Positions 35,321 to 44,090 of a stretch of DNA of 64,000 bases are shown piece by piece (the stretch's first letter is position 1; each line of letters starts with the position of its first letter). The position numbers and the translations under genes are program-made. This DNA comes from an uncultured Bacteroidaceae bacterium (GTDB taxonomy: Bacteria > Bacteroidota > Bacteroidia > Bacteroidales > Bacteroidaceae). The notes beneath the pieces were generated by a model that searched no databases, had not been told where the DNA came from, and saw only the letters and a program-made list of their open reading frames with translations. Location: positions 1-64,000 of the forward strand of contig CALULY010000005.1 of the NCBI GenBank assembly GCA_944321635.1. The letters are read 5' to 3'.

Positions 35321-37093
35321 ATGAAAAAGATTCTTTTACTCATCACCACATTTTTCTTGTCCGCTGTACTCTTTGGGCAAGAGGCGAGAAAGACGCAATT
35401 GGAACTGCATTCGTTCAAGGAAGTAACATCCAAGCAGGGATTGCCCAACCTCGGCGCGCTGTTCATGGAGGATGGTTGGCCGATGGATGCCAACGGCGAG
35501 GAGCCTTGCGCCTGGATCCGCGTCAAGTTTGAAAACATGCCGATGGCCGATGCCGAGAGTGTCAGTTTCGATTTCGGCAACAGCGCGCCGCTTGTCAAGA
35601 CGGTCAACAGGCTGAAAGAGGAGGAGAACGAGGTGTGGCTCTTTGTCACCCCGAGCAGCAACGCCTACATGGAGGCACGCCACGGACGGTATGGCACGAG
35701 CAACCGCCTGCCATCGTTCCGGCTTGAGCCGAAACACGTCTATGATGTAGTGCTGACAAACGACATCACTGTTACCATCAGGATTGCCTCATTGCCTCGG
35801 GGTGCAACTGTACGCATCGAAGATTTGGGTGTCGTACAACAAACTCCCGCCACCATCCCAGGAGTGCCATTGGGGCAACACAGCATCAAAATCGTATCAG
35901 GCGACAACACCATCAACGAGACAATCGAAGTGACTGAAGCAAAGACTTTGTTTTATTACGACCTTCGTCCAAAGAAAAAGATCTCATTTAGGAGTGAGCC
36001 GTCAGAAGCAATGATTGTCCTCGGCAGGGACTCGATTATCGGGCTCACGCCATGTTACGCGGAACTTCCTTACGGGACTTATGCCGTAAGAGCCGAAAAT
36101 CAAGGTAAGAGTGCCGTTCAATCCATACTCGTATCGCCCAATTCTGACGATGAGGTGTTCTTTGACCTTGTGAACAACAAAACATTCGAGGTCTACGCCA
36201 CACAGCGAGGAAAGAATGTCAACGCAGCCCTCTACATCGACGGCGAATGGATTGGTTCTGGAGAGCCATCTTACGAAATATCAAAAGGTGTAGGCAAGGC
36301 TTACAAGGTAACAATGTCCTACAACGGCAGGAGCAGAGCGCGCAAGATCAAGGTCACAGAGGGGATGAGGAGCAGATATGAATTCAGGATTCCATACGGT
36401 TCGACTGGTTACACGGAATGGCAGAACGATTATGATGCCAAGCCCTATGGTTTCTCTTTCGGCTATGTTTCCAAGAGTTTCCAAACAAAGGGCAATGGCG
36501 AAAAGCTAAAGCATGACATTTTCGGCGAAGAGGGCATCATGCCTGGCATACAATTGGGCTTCCACGCCCAACCGTCGTTCAGATGGGGGCTTGGCATATA
36601 CACTGGACTGTTCTACGAAGTCTATTTCAGAGGGGGGCAAGTAGACTACTATTACAACATACACACGGGAAATAACGGTTACTTGTATTACAGCTCAAGC
36701 ACAGTGCACGGGTCGTACAGGGAACATGACCTATACGTTCCAGCACACGCGTGCTACCGCATCCCGTTTGCTGAAGAAGTTGGACTGTCCGTCCACCTTG
36801 GGTTCGGTTTCGACTTCAAGCTCGGGTCAAACTTTTCCGGCTTTTCCGGCTACAACGAGAACTACGGTTTTGGCGATAGCGGCAACTCCTACGACACGAT
36901 GCTCTCGTCAAAGAAGTTCAACCTCTCCGCCGAATTCGGTTTCGGATTGAGGCTGTGGCCTGTGCAAATCGAATTGCAAGTGTCAAGAGGTCTCAACAAC
37001 CATGCAATGTTCAAGGACTATGGAGACTTCAAGACGAAGCAAAATAAATTCACGTTCAGTGTTGCCTACAACTTCGGCTTCGACCCTCTATAA
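35321..37093 (+). CDS. PEGA-domain protein with C-terminal outer-membrane barrel
   Basis: The 590-residue product has a signal peptide (MKKILLLITTFFLSAVLFGQ), a beta-rich domain to about 155, then PEGA-type repeats at about 155-370 (GATVRIEDLGVVQQTPATIPGVPLGQHSIKI; SEPSEAMIVLGRDSIIGLTPCYAELPYGTYAVRAE; KNVNAALYIDGEWIGSGEPSYEI). From about 385 it looks like an outer-membrane barrel with alternating aromatic strands (FSFGYVSKSF, GFHAQPSFRWGLGIYTGLFYEVYF) and ends in FTFSVAYNFGF-DPL. PEGA domains bind surface polymers in archaea and bacteria; the barrel would fix the protein in the outer membrane. It is the structural centre of the cassette. Confidence 0.78.
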   Translation: MKKILLLITTFFLSAVLFGQEARKTQLELHSFKEVTSKQGLPNLGALFMEDGWPMDANGEEPCAWIRVKFENMPMADAESVSFDFGNSAPLVKTVNRLKEEENEVWLFVTPSSNAYMEARHGRYGTSNRLPSFRLEPKHVYDVVLTNDITVTIRIASLPRGATVRIEDLGVVQQTPATIPGVPLGQHSIKIVSGDNTINETIEVTEAKTLFYYDLRPKKKISFRSEPSEAMIVLGRDSIIGLTPCYAELPYGTYAVRAENQGKSAVQSILVSPNSDDEVFFDLVNNKTFEVYATQRGKNVNAALYIDGEWIGSGEPSYEISKGVGKAYKVTMSYNGRSRARKIKVTEGMRSRYEFRIPYGSTGYTEWQNDYDAKPYGFSFGYVSKSFQTKGNGEKLKHDIFGEEGIMPGIQLGFHAQPSFRWGLGIYTGLFYEVYFRGGQVDYYYNIHTGNNGYLYYSSSTVHGSYREHDLYVPAHACYRIPFAEEVGLSVHLGFGFDFKLGSNFSGFSGYNENYGFGDSGNSYDTMLSSKKFNLSAEFGFGLRLWPVQIELQVSRGLNNHAMFKDYGDFKTKQNKFTFSVAYNFGFDPL

Positions 37094-37117
37094 TCATTTC
37101 AAAACAAGACGAAGAGA

Positions 37118-38608
37118 ATGTTAAGAAAGATATTGCTGGCATCGGCCGTCATCGCTCTGGGCATCGGCAGCACATCGGCCCAAGGGACGTTTGAGGAATT
37201 CAAGTCGAGGATTGACGGCGAATTCAATTCCTACAAATCCGCCCGTGACAACGAGTTTGAAGCGTTCAGGAAGCGCATCAATGACGAATATGCCGCGATG
37301 GTCAGAAAAGCGTGGAGCGAATTCAACGCGATGAGGGGCATCCCTCTCCCCGACGACAACCCTCTGCCTCCCGTCACCTACCCACAGGACGGCGAGGAAG
37401 AGGCAGTCGAGGACAATCCGCTGCCGATTGATGAGGTCATCACCCCGCCTGTCCCCGAGCCACAGCCCGAACCCATCGTGCCGATAGAGGAAAAGCCCGC
37501 GCCGCCGGTCGAGGATCGATTTGAATTCACATTCTACGGCACGGCGATGAGGGCGCGCATTGACGACGAGATGCGGTTTGCAATGGACGGATGCGACGAG
37601 AGTTCGGTTGCCGAGACTTGGAGCCGGCTGGCCGAGACCGGATATGAGAATACCGTCAACGATTGTCTCGCCCTGCGCACCCGGTACAAGCTGTGCGACT
37701 GGGCGTACCTGTCGATGCTGCGTGCCATGACGACCGAGTTTCTCGGCGGGTGGAGCGACGAGGCGACCATGCTCACGGCATTCATCTACTGCCAGTCAGG
37801 CTACCAGATGCGACTGGCAAGCGGCGATGGCCGGTTGTTCATGCTCTATGCAAGCCGCCACACCATCTATGGCACGGGTTATTGGGACGTTGACGGCGAG
37901 AAGTTCTACGCTTTGGGCGAATGCCCGCAGCAGATACGCATCTGCCAAGCGGCCTATCCCAAGGAAAGGCCTTTGTCCCTGCAAATTGCCACCGAACAGC
38001 TGCTCGCACTGCGGCAATCAGGACAAAGGCAGTTGCAATCCAGACAATTCGCCGATGTCAAGGCCACGGTCAGGACAAATGAGAACCTCATAGCATTCTT
38101 TGACACCTACCCCTCGTCGATGATTGGCGACGACTTTGGGACACGCTGGGCAATCTACGCCAACACTCCGATGAGCGAGGAGGCTGCCGGCACGCTCTAC
38201 CCGTCACTGCGCGCCGCCATCGACGGCAAGCCGCAACGTGAGGCGGTGGGACGGCTGCTTGACTTCGTGCAGACGGCATTCACCTATGAGTACGATGACA
38301 AGGTCTGGGGAGGCGACCGTGCTTTCTTTGCCGAGGAGACACTCTACTACCCGTACTGCGACTGCGAGGATCGCTCCATCCTCTTCTCGCGTCTCGTCCG
38401 CGACCTCGTGGGGCTGGATGTCGTGCTGGTCTACTACCCCAATCATCTCGCGACCGCTGTGCGCTTCACCGACGACGTGGCGGGCGACCACATCATGTTG
38501 CGGGATGAGAAATATGTAGTGTGCGACCCGACATACATCGGCGCTCCAGTAGGCGCGACCATGCCCGGCATGGATAACTCGACTGCCAAAGTCATCATGC
38601 TCAAATGA
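37118..38608 (+). CDS. secreted transglutaminase-like cysteine protein
   Basis: The 496-residue product has a signal peptide (to about residue 22), a coiled-coil-like helix with FEEFKSR / FEAFRKR repeats at 25-70, a proline- and glutamate-rich linker at about 80-130, and a C-terminal transglutaminase-like domain. The catalytic triad can be read as C416 in YCDCEDRSILFSRLV (C414 is the alternative), H443 in YYPNHLATAVRF and D470 in YVVCDPTYIGAP. Such domains act as peptidases, amidases or cross-linking enzymes. It could process the neighbouring envelope proteins; that is an inference. Confidence 0.8.
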   Translation: MLRKILLASAVIALGIGSTSAQGTFEEFKSRIDGEFNSYKSARDNEFEAFRKRINDEYAAMVRKAWSEFNAMRGIPLPDDNPLPPVTYPQDGEEEAVEDNPLPIDEVITPPVPEPQPEPIVPIEEKPAPPVEDRFEFTFYGTAMRARIDDEMRFAMDGCDESSVAETWSRLAETGYENTVNDCLALRTRYKLCDWAYLSMLRAMTTEFLGGWSDEATMLTAFIYCQSGYQMRLASGDGRLFMLYASRHTIYGTGYWDVDGEKFYALGECPQQIRICQAAYPKERPLSLQIATEQLLALRQSGQRQLQSRQFADVKATVRTNENLIAFFDTYPSSMIGDDFGTRWAIYANTPMSEEAAGTLYPSLRAAIDGKPQREAVGRLLDFVQTAFTYEYDDKVWGGDRAFFAEETLYYPYCDCEDRSILFSRLVRDLVGLDVVLVYYPNHLATAVRFTDDVAGDHIMLRDEKYVVCDPTYIGAPVGATMPGMDNSTAKVIMLK

Positions 38609-38676
38609 TTGCCACGTCGCAAAGGGAGGGATGCAAAACAACATGAAGGAAGGGGCAAGTGGCAAATTTTGGGAAT

Positions 38677-39162
38677 ATGAATTACTCCGGATATTCCGAT
38701 GAGAGTGATGACTGGCGGGATGACCACGCTGACTACGATGGTGGTGGGTATGACCAGCAAGATGATGGTTACGACTGGCAAAATGATGAGGATTACAATA
38801 AAAGCGGTGAAGCCTATGACTACGAGCCCGAGGAATACCGTGCCGAGGGACTTGATGAAGTGGCTGATGAAATAGGATATGCAGAGCCTGACACCGCCAA
38901 AGATGACCACAAAGACAATGGACACAGTGACTCACTGTTTGGCAGCAATCATTGGATGTCAGCCATGATTGCTGCCATCATGGGTTATGCTGCGGGAAGG
39001 TCAAGAGCCGCAAGCCGACGACAGAGAACCGTGACTGATGGACTCGGCGGCAACCGGCAAAAGGCGAAAGGACAAACAAAAGGTGTCAACAGCGGGTGCT
39101 CGAACATCACAACCAACATCATAGTTATTGCAGCCATCATCTTGTTACTAAAGTGTTGCTGA
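38677..39162 (+). CDS. acidic low-complexity protein with C-terminal membrane segment
   Basis: The product has about 161 residues from ATG 38677; a GTG at 38659 would add six more. The first 90 residues are rich in Asp, Tyr, Gly, Gln and Asn (DDHADYDGGGYDQQDDGYDW), which predicts disorder. A helix NHWMSAMIAAIMGYAAGRS and a basic patch follow, and the end IIVIAAIILLLKCC is a membrane tail. No family is recognised. It comes last in the LPP20/PEGA/transglutaminase cassette, 68 bases after its neighbour. Confidence 0.6.
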   Translation: MNYSGYSDESDDWRDDHADYDGGGYDQQDDGYDWQNDEDYNKSGEAYDYEPEEYRAEGLDEVADEIGYAEPDTAKDDHKDNGHSDSLFGSNHWMSAMIAAIMGYAAGRSRAASRRQRTVTDGLGGNRQKAKGQTKGVNSGCSNITTNIIVIAAIILLLKCC

Positions 39163-39373
39163 AATCAGATAAATCCAAGATGACTGAAAGTAAAACGGCA
39201 ATCTTGGTGGAATAAATCCATCCATACTCTGCAAAAGATTGCAATAGCTTTTAATCTGTCTCTTTTTACGTGCCTTTAATTGAGCCATAGAGCAACTGAT
39301 CTTTGAGCCTCACGGCAACTTCCATAAACGGCATCCTCCCCACCTTTGCGCCTGTAATTATAAACATTAGACA

Positions 39374-40102
39374 ATGCGCAAAAAGACAATCGTAGTGGTA
39401 GGAGCCGGACAAGGTCTGGGCAACCACGTGGCACAGAGATTTGGCAAGGAAGGTTTCCGCATCGTGCTGATGGCACGTAACGGCGAGTCGTTGAAACGCT
39501 ATCAGCAGGAATTTGCCAATGAAGGTATCGAGACCTTTGTACACGAAGCGGATGCGGAACGACCGGAAACATTGGACGCTGCTTTCGCTTGGGTCAAGCA
39601 ACAGTTCGGAACGCCGGATGTCCTTGTCTATAATGTAGGCATCACGGCGGCGGACGAACCGGACAAGATGACGAGTGCGGAACTGATGCGCCATTATCAG
39701 ACAGATGTGGCGAGCGCATGGCATTGTGCACATCTGGTGGCTGACGAAGATTTCGGCAAAAAGCAGGGCGTTATCCTCTTCACGGGCGGCGGACTGGCAA
39801 CGCATCCGCTGGCAACGTTCACACCGCTTTCCATCGACAAGGCGGCACTCCGTGCGTTGGCTTGCCTGTTGCACGACGAGCTGAAACCGAAAGGCATCTA
39901 TGTCGGCACGGTGACGGTGTGCGGCTCGATAGGCATCGACACCTACTTCGCCCCGGCACAGATGGCAGAAACCTATTGGCGGATGTACAATGAACGCTGC
40001 GCGTGGGAAGTGCGTTACGAATATCCCGAACTGCAAGGAAGCGACCTTTCCGCACAGGGCTACTGGGCGAAAGTCTATGAATTGGCTGAGAAGTATAAAT
40101 GA
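39374..40102 (+). CDS. short-chain dehydrogenase/reductase
   Basis: The 242-residue product starts with the Rossmann motif VVGAGQGLGNHVAQRFGKEGF (residues 6-26), a variant of the usual TGxxxGxG, and has VYNVG in place of NNAG. The classical YxxxK active site is not present: SIDKAALRALACLL supplies a lysine but the tyrosine position is Ser/Pro-like. It belongs to the atypical SDR group and its substrate is unknown. It starts the redox gene block and is followed after 9 bases by the flavodoxin-like gene. Confidence 0.82.
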   Translation: MRKKTIVVVGAGQGLGNHVAQRFGKEGFRIVLMARNGESLKRYQQEFANEGIETFVHEADAERPETLDAAFAWVKQQFGTPDVLVYNVGITAADEPDKMTSAELMRHYQTDVASAWHCAHLVADEDFGKKQGVILFTGGGLATHPLATFTPLSIDKAALRALACLLHDELKPKGIYVGTVTVCGSIGIDTYFAPAQMAETYWRMYNERCAWEVRYEYPELQGSDLSAQGYWAKVYELAEKYK

Positions 40103-40111
40103 CGTGGCAAG

Positions 40112-40642
40112 ATGAAGATAACGATTCTATCAGGAAGTCCACGCAGGAACGGCAATTCTGCTTACCTCGCCCGGCAGTTTATGAAAGGCGCGGAAGAAGC
40201 CGGACACGAAGCGTTCTTCTTCGACTGCGCCGCCCATAACATCAACGGTTGTTTGGGATGCGGCCATTGCGGTATGAACGGGGAATGCGTACAGAAAGAT
40301 GATTTCGACATCGTTCGCCCGCATCTGTTGGAAGCCGATGTGATAGTGCTGGCGACACCTATCTATTACTTCTCTTTCACTTCGCAACTTAAAAAGGTGA
40401 CAGACCGCTTCTATGCCATCAACGGTAAGCTGCTGAACAAAAAAAGTGTCCTGCTGGCATCTATGGCCAATCCGTCGAAACGGGTAGCATACCTTGCTGT
40501 TGCCGTCTATCAGTCCATCGCCAACTTCCTGCATTGGCAAGACATGGGTCATATACTGGCCACGCGCCTTTGGAATCCGGAGGACATACGCGACACGGAC
40601 TTTGGCAAGCAGGCATACGAATTAGGCAAGAGCATTAAATGA
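40112..40642 (+). CDS. NADPH-dependent FMN reductase / flavodoxin-like protein
   Basis: The 176-residue product shows the FMN phosphate-binding start ILSGSPRRNGNSAYLARQF (residues 4-22) and the cysteine cluster GCLGCGHCGMNGECVQKDDF (about 46-65) found in iron-sulfur flavoprotein-like or quinone reductases, then ATPIYYFSFTSQLKKVTDRFY. It probably reduces quinones, azo compounds or similar using flavin. It is closely spaced between the SDR and transporter genes. Confidence 0.88.
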   Translation: MKITILSGSPRRNGNSAYLARQFMKGAEEAGHEAFFFDCAAHNINGCLGCGHCGMNGECVQKDDFDIVRPHLLEADVIVLATPIYYFSFTSQLKKVTDRFYAINGKLLNKKSVLLASMANPSKRVAYLAVAVYQSIANFLHWQDMGHILATRLWNPEDIRDTDFGKQAYELGKSIK

Positions 40643-40657
40643 GATGCATTTATATGG

Positions 40658-41581
40658 ATGCTTGTAATCATAGCCATGCTGATGGGGATGCTGTTCCCTG
40701 TACAGACAGCGGCAAATGCACGGATGAGGGCAAGCGTCGGTCCTGCATTAGTCGTGACCCTCATCTCGTTTTCAGTGTCAACTGTGCTGCTGTGCGGAGT
40801 GTCGCTCGTATGCCGAATACCGATAGTGCCGACAACGGCGCAAATCACTGCTGTGCCATGGTGGGGTTGGACCGGTGGCATCATCGCCCTGTTCACGATA
40901 ACCGTAGCCATCTACCTGTTTAAGGCACTCGGACAGTTGCAGACCATCATTCTCCCACTTCTGGGACAACTGCTGTTCAGCCTTGTGATAGACCATTTCG
41001 GGTTGTTCGGCTCGGCACACATCCCGCTTTCCACACCAAGGATCGCCGCCATGTGTTTGTTGATAAGCGGAGTTATACTGATTGTTGTCATACCGAATCT
41101 CGATAAGAGCAAAGTCGTGCAACCGACCACAGGCGGACACATCCTGCTTTGGCAAATCACTGGCATAGTGGCCGGTTGCCTGATGGCATCCATCGGGGCA
41201 ATTTACGGCAAATTGGGCGTATGCCTCGACTCAGCGGTGCAGGCATCCACCGTGTCATTTCTGATAGCCACTGCCGTCATTGCGATTGTCTGTATCGGGA
41301 ATGGGAAGACACGCCGTGTGCATGGGGCTTTCGGCAAAGGCAATCCGTGGTGGATGTGGCTGGGCGGAGTGTGCGGAGCCATCTCGGTATTCGGCAACGC
41401 TTGGCTGATACCGCAGATTGGAGCCGGAGCATTCTTTATGGCACTGCTGCTCGGACAGATGACGCTCAGCCTCATGATGGAAGGTCGTGGCTGGATGGGG
41501 GCGATGAAAAGAAAGATTACTCCGGTTCAATTTATCGGCATTGCGCTGATGATAGTCGGAGTGGCAATGATCAGATTATAA
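40658..41581 (+). CDS. YdcZ-type (DUF606) DMT transporter, duplicated
   Basis: The 307-residue product has ten or so membrane helices in two DUF606 halves (about 1-145 and 160-305). The first half includes GMLFPVQTAANARMRASVGPALVVTLISF and the second GCLMASIGAIYGKLGVCLDSAVQASTVSF, which align with each other. VPWWGWTGGIIALFTITV and NPWWMWLGGVCGAISVFGNAW are also paired. Single-domain relatives work as dimers, so this is a fused version. The exported compound is unknown. The ATG at 40658 lies 13 bases after the preceding stop. Confidence 0.85.
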   Translation: MLVIIAMLMGMLFPVQTAANARMRASVGPALVVTLISFSVSTVLLCGVSLVCRIPIVPTTAQITAVPWWGWTGGIIALFTITVAIYLFKALGQLQTIILPLLGQLLFSLVIDHFGLFGSAHIPLSTPRIAAMCLLISGVILIVVIPNLDKSKVVQPTTGGHILLWQITGIVAGCLMASIGAIYGKLGVCLDSAVQASTVSFLIATAVIAIVCIGNGKTRRVHGAFGKGNPWWMWLGGVCGAISVFGNAWLIPQIGAGAFFMALLLGQMTLSLMMEGRGWMGAMKRKITPVQFIGIALMIVGVAMIRL

Positions 41582-41651
41582 GAAAACAATGGTTTGAGTT
41601 GCCAGTCTGACAATTTTAAATAATAATCATAATTAAAAAGGTAATAAGACG

Positions 41652-42653
41652 ATGAAAACAAGAAAACTAAGAGACATCGAAGTCTCCTCCATCGGCATGG
41701 GCTGCATGGGTTTCACCCACGCCTATGGCAAAGCACCCGAGGAAAAGGAAGCCATTCGGCTGGTGCATCGTGCATTCGAGTTGGGCTGCACGTTCTTCGA
41801 CACGGCGGAAATGTATTCCTACTTCAAGAACGAGGAGTTTGTAGGCAGGGCTCTAAAAGAACTGCCGCGCGAACGGATGGTCATATCCGACAAGTTCTGG
41901 CCTCAGCCCCTGCCCGGACAGGCAATGCTCGAAGGGAAACTGAGCGAGGCAGGCATCCGCCAATCCATCGAAGGTTCGTTGAAGCGTCTCCAGACGGATT
42001 ACATAGACATCTACACCGAGCATCAGATGGAAGACGGGAGCGAGGAACAGGTAGCCTACGTAATGGGGCTGCTCATCAAGGAAGGCAAGATCCGCGGCTG
42101 GGGACAGTCCTCGCCCTCTGCCGCACAGATACTCAAGGCGAATGCCGTCACGCCCATTACCGCCATCCAGAGCGAGTACTCGATGATGGAACGCAAATGG
42201 GAAAAGGACGTGCTGCCGCTCTGCCGCGAACTCGGCATCGGCTTCGTGGCGTTCTCGCCGATGGGCAACGGTTTCCTGAGCGGGAAATACCGTCCTACCG
42301 ACCAATTCAAAGGCGATGACGTGCGCCGGGTCATCACCCGTTTCTCACCGGAGAATATGAAGGCGAACCAGCCGCTGCTCGATTTGGTACACGACTATGC
42401 TGATCGGAAAGGATGCACGGCAGCGCAAATCAGCCTCGCGTGGGTATTGAAAGGCGGCGACTTCATCGTGCCAATCCCCGGAATGCGCAGTGAGAGTCGC
42501 ATCGCGGAAAACCTCGACGCGGCGGACATCTGCCTGACGGATGAGGAATACACCGCCCTCACTGCCGCCCTGAACAAGATGGAGATACACGGCGACCGCG
42601 ACGGCAAGGACATCGCAAAGCTGGGGACAGTGCCGGATAATGTGGACAGGTAA
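41652..42653 (+). CDS. aldo/keto reductase
   Basis: The 333-residue product is a TIM-barrel NADPH oxidoreductase of the AKR13-like type: VSSIGMGCMGFTHAYG near the N-terminus, the catalytic Asp and Tyr in FFDTAEMYSYFKNEEFVGRAL, Lys in VISDKFWPQP and His in YTEHQMEDG. IPIPGMRSESRIAENLDA near the C-terminus binds the cofactor's 2'-phosphate. It probably reduces aldehydes. It follows the transporter after about 70 bases. Confidence 0.92.
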   Translation: MKTRKLRDIEVSSIGMGCMGFTHAYGKAPEEKEAIRLVHRAFELGCTFFDTAEMYSYFKNEEFVGRALKELPRERMVISDKFWPQPLPGQAMLEGKLSEAGIRQSIEGSLKRLQTDYIDIYTEHQMEDGSEEQVAYVMGLLIKEGKIRGWGQSSPSAAQILKANAVTPITAIQSEYSMMERKWEKDVLPLCRELGIGFVAFSPMGNGFLSGKYRPTDQFKGDDVRRVITRFSPENMKANQPLLDLVHDYADRKGCTAAQISLAWVLKGGDFIVPIPGMRSESRIAENLDAADICLTDEEYTALTAALNKMEIHGDRDGKDIAKLGTVPDNVDR

Positions 42654-42754
42654 CGGAAGCGGATAAGCATCCTCGAAAGGACGTCTCAGGGATGCTTTTC
42701 TTGTTTATTGCTTGCCCCGATTTTCCCTATATTCGCCTTCAAAAAGAGCATACA

Positions 42755-43294
42755 ATGAAAACCCCTATAACCATCCGGCAGGAATTGCCACAAGACCATA
42801 CCAATGTTTACAAATTGATACGGGCGGCATTTGCATCCGTAGAGGAGAGCGACCATAGCGAACAGGACTTAGTGGAACGTTTGCGGCATTCATCGTCCTT
42901 CATCCCTGAGCTTTCATTGGTGGCGGAAACCGGTCAAGGCGAACTTGTCGGCCATGTCTTGCTGACCCGTATACGCATCATCAACGATGCACAGACTTTT
43001 CCATCGCTGGCCGTAGCACCCCTCAGCGTGCAGCCATCGTGGCAGCGACAAGGTATCGGAAGCGTGCTAATCCGTGAAGCCCACCTGCGTGCTGCGGCGT
43101 TGGGCTACGGCTCGGCAGTGTTATTAGGGCATCCGGGATATTACCCGCGTTTCGGTTACTTGCCTGCCCACCGTTTCGGTATCCGCTTCCCCTTTGATGC
43201 TTCTGCCGATTGCTGTATGGCTATCGAACTACTGCCTGATGGACTGAAAGGTGTGCAAGGCAAAGTGGAATATGACCCAGCATTCGGAATCTGA
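42755..43294 (+). CDS. GNAT-family N-acetyltransferase
   Basis: The 179-residue product is a YhbS-like GNAT enzyme. The acetyl-CoA pyrophosphate loop QPSWQRQGIGSVLIREA lies around residues 92-108, preceded by LVGHVLLTRIRII, and GHPGYYPRFGYLPAHRFGI follows, which is typical of the YhbS group. The start ATG at 42755 was chosen over 42692 because relatives begin close to the TIRQELPQDH strand. The acceptor is unknown; small amines or antibiotics are common in the family. Confidence 0.88.
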   Translation: MKTPITIRQELPQDHTNVYKLIRAAFASVEESDHSEQDLVERLRHSSSFIPELSLVAETGQGELVGHVLLTRIRIINDAQTFPSLAVAPLSVQPSWQRQGIGSVLIREAHLRAAALGYGSAVLLGHPGYYPRFGYLPAHRFGIRFPFDASADCCMAIELLPDGLKGVQGKVEYDPAFGI

Positions 43295-43453
43295 AAGCAA
43301 GAATTGGGGCTGTCGGCGGCATTTTCTGGACAAAACCAACAGGATTACGATAAAATGCAACATTGACTCCACACCAACACATTTTTGAGCCGACCGGCAA
43401 CAGTTGTTACCGCTTTATCTTCGCACCATAGAACAATAAAACACAGAACCGTC

Positions 43454-43712
43454 ATGTTGAAACAATCGCAAGTCTATAATCATTGGGACATCGTGTACAG
43501 TTGTTTCGTCCCCGACGAGATGCTGTCGGAACACCGCCTGCCGATACACGCGCTCATCTACGTCTATTCGGGCAAGATGGTGGTGGAGGACGAGGGGCGG
43601 ACGCTGACCGTCTGTGCAGGCGACTATGTGTTCCTCAAACGCGACCATCAGGTGAACCGCCTTCAAGCGGCAGTTCGGCGTGCCGCCGGGAGGGGTGGCG
43701 GTGAGTGTGTGA
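43454..43712 (+). pseudogene. broken AraC-family regulator with internal deletion
   Basis: The first 70 residues form an intact AraC-type cupin sensor (YNHWDIVYSCFVPDE, LPIHALIYVYSGKMVVEDEG, GDYVFLKRDHQVN). Directly after this, at 43662, another frame encodes FKRQFGVPPGGVAVSV and a stop at 43710-43712, which is the last piece of an AraC helix-turn-helix domain. The linker and nearly all of the DNA-binding domain are missing and the two ends are joined out of frame. The nominal frame runs to 43780 with no family similarity. The gene cannot encode a working DNA-binding regulator. Confidence 0.8.
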
Positions 43713-43780
43713 TACTGCAATTCCTTACAAATTGCAGTTTGCCATGGGCATTTTTTAACATCAGCGGCATGGATGGCTAA

Positions 43781-43879
43781 GGTTTTTACTACATTTGCCG
43801 ACACCCCTGACGGAAGGGGTGGAACTATACCATTATAATATATGACTTAGACAGACAACTGACATATTAACAACAACGA
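43781..43879. other. short gene-free stretch with small hairpin
   Basis: TACATTTG at 43790-43797 fits the -7 element, though there is no TTG upstream. The hairpin ACCCC (43803-43807) / GGGGT (43816-43820) follows. It may be the promoter and 5' end of the structured RNA downstream. Confidence 0.4.
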
Positions 43880-44090
43880 AGCATTAGCTATTATTTCGCG
43901 TTCGGCAAAGTCTCGCAAACTAAAAAAGGACCACAGGAATAAAGCTAAGCAAGTGGTGTATCCATCACCACAAGCACCGATAAGGGTTAATGCTCACGCT
44001 GGAATGGCGTGGGCTACTTATCGTGCTTGTGGAGGTTATGCGAGACACCTGCCGAACGGATAAGAAGCCCACGCTTCTGTTATCCGCTCA
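43880..44090 (+). ncRNA. HEARO/omega-RNA-like structured RNA, no linked iscB
   Basis: Perfect long-range pairing: GTTCGGCA (43900-43907) with TGCCGAAC (44050-44057) and, just inside, GTCTCGCA (43910-43917) with TGCGAGAC (44039-44046). Inside are GTGGTG / CACCAC (43953-43971), a 10+6-bp helix CCACAAGCAC-GATAAG (43968-43984) with CTTATC-GTGCTTGTGG (44017-44032), and CACGC / GCGTG (43995-44011). The 3' hairpin pairs CGGATAA (44057-44063) with TTATCCG (44080-44086). Its loop GCCCACGC (44067-44074) can pair with GCGTGGGC (44007-44014), a likely pseudoknot. Architecture and segments such as GATAAGGGTTAATGC and GAGGTTATGCGAGACACC agree with my memory of HEARO RNAs, the guide RNAs of IscB. No RuvC-HNH IscB frame lies in the window. 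Confidence 0.6.

Noticed and set aside
39374-43294. Recently transferred genomic island
   Set aside because: Gene content suggests an accessory block, but I saw no integrase, tRNA site, direct flanking repeats or clear composition break.
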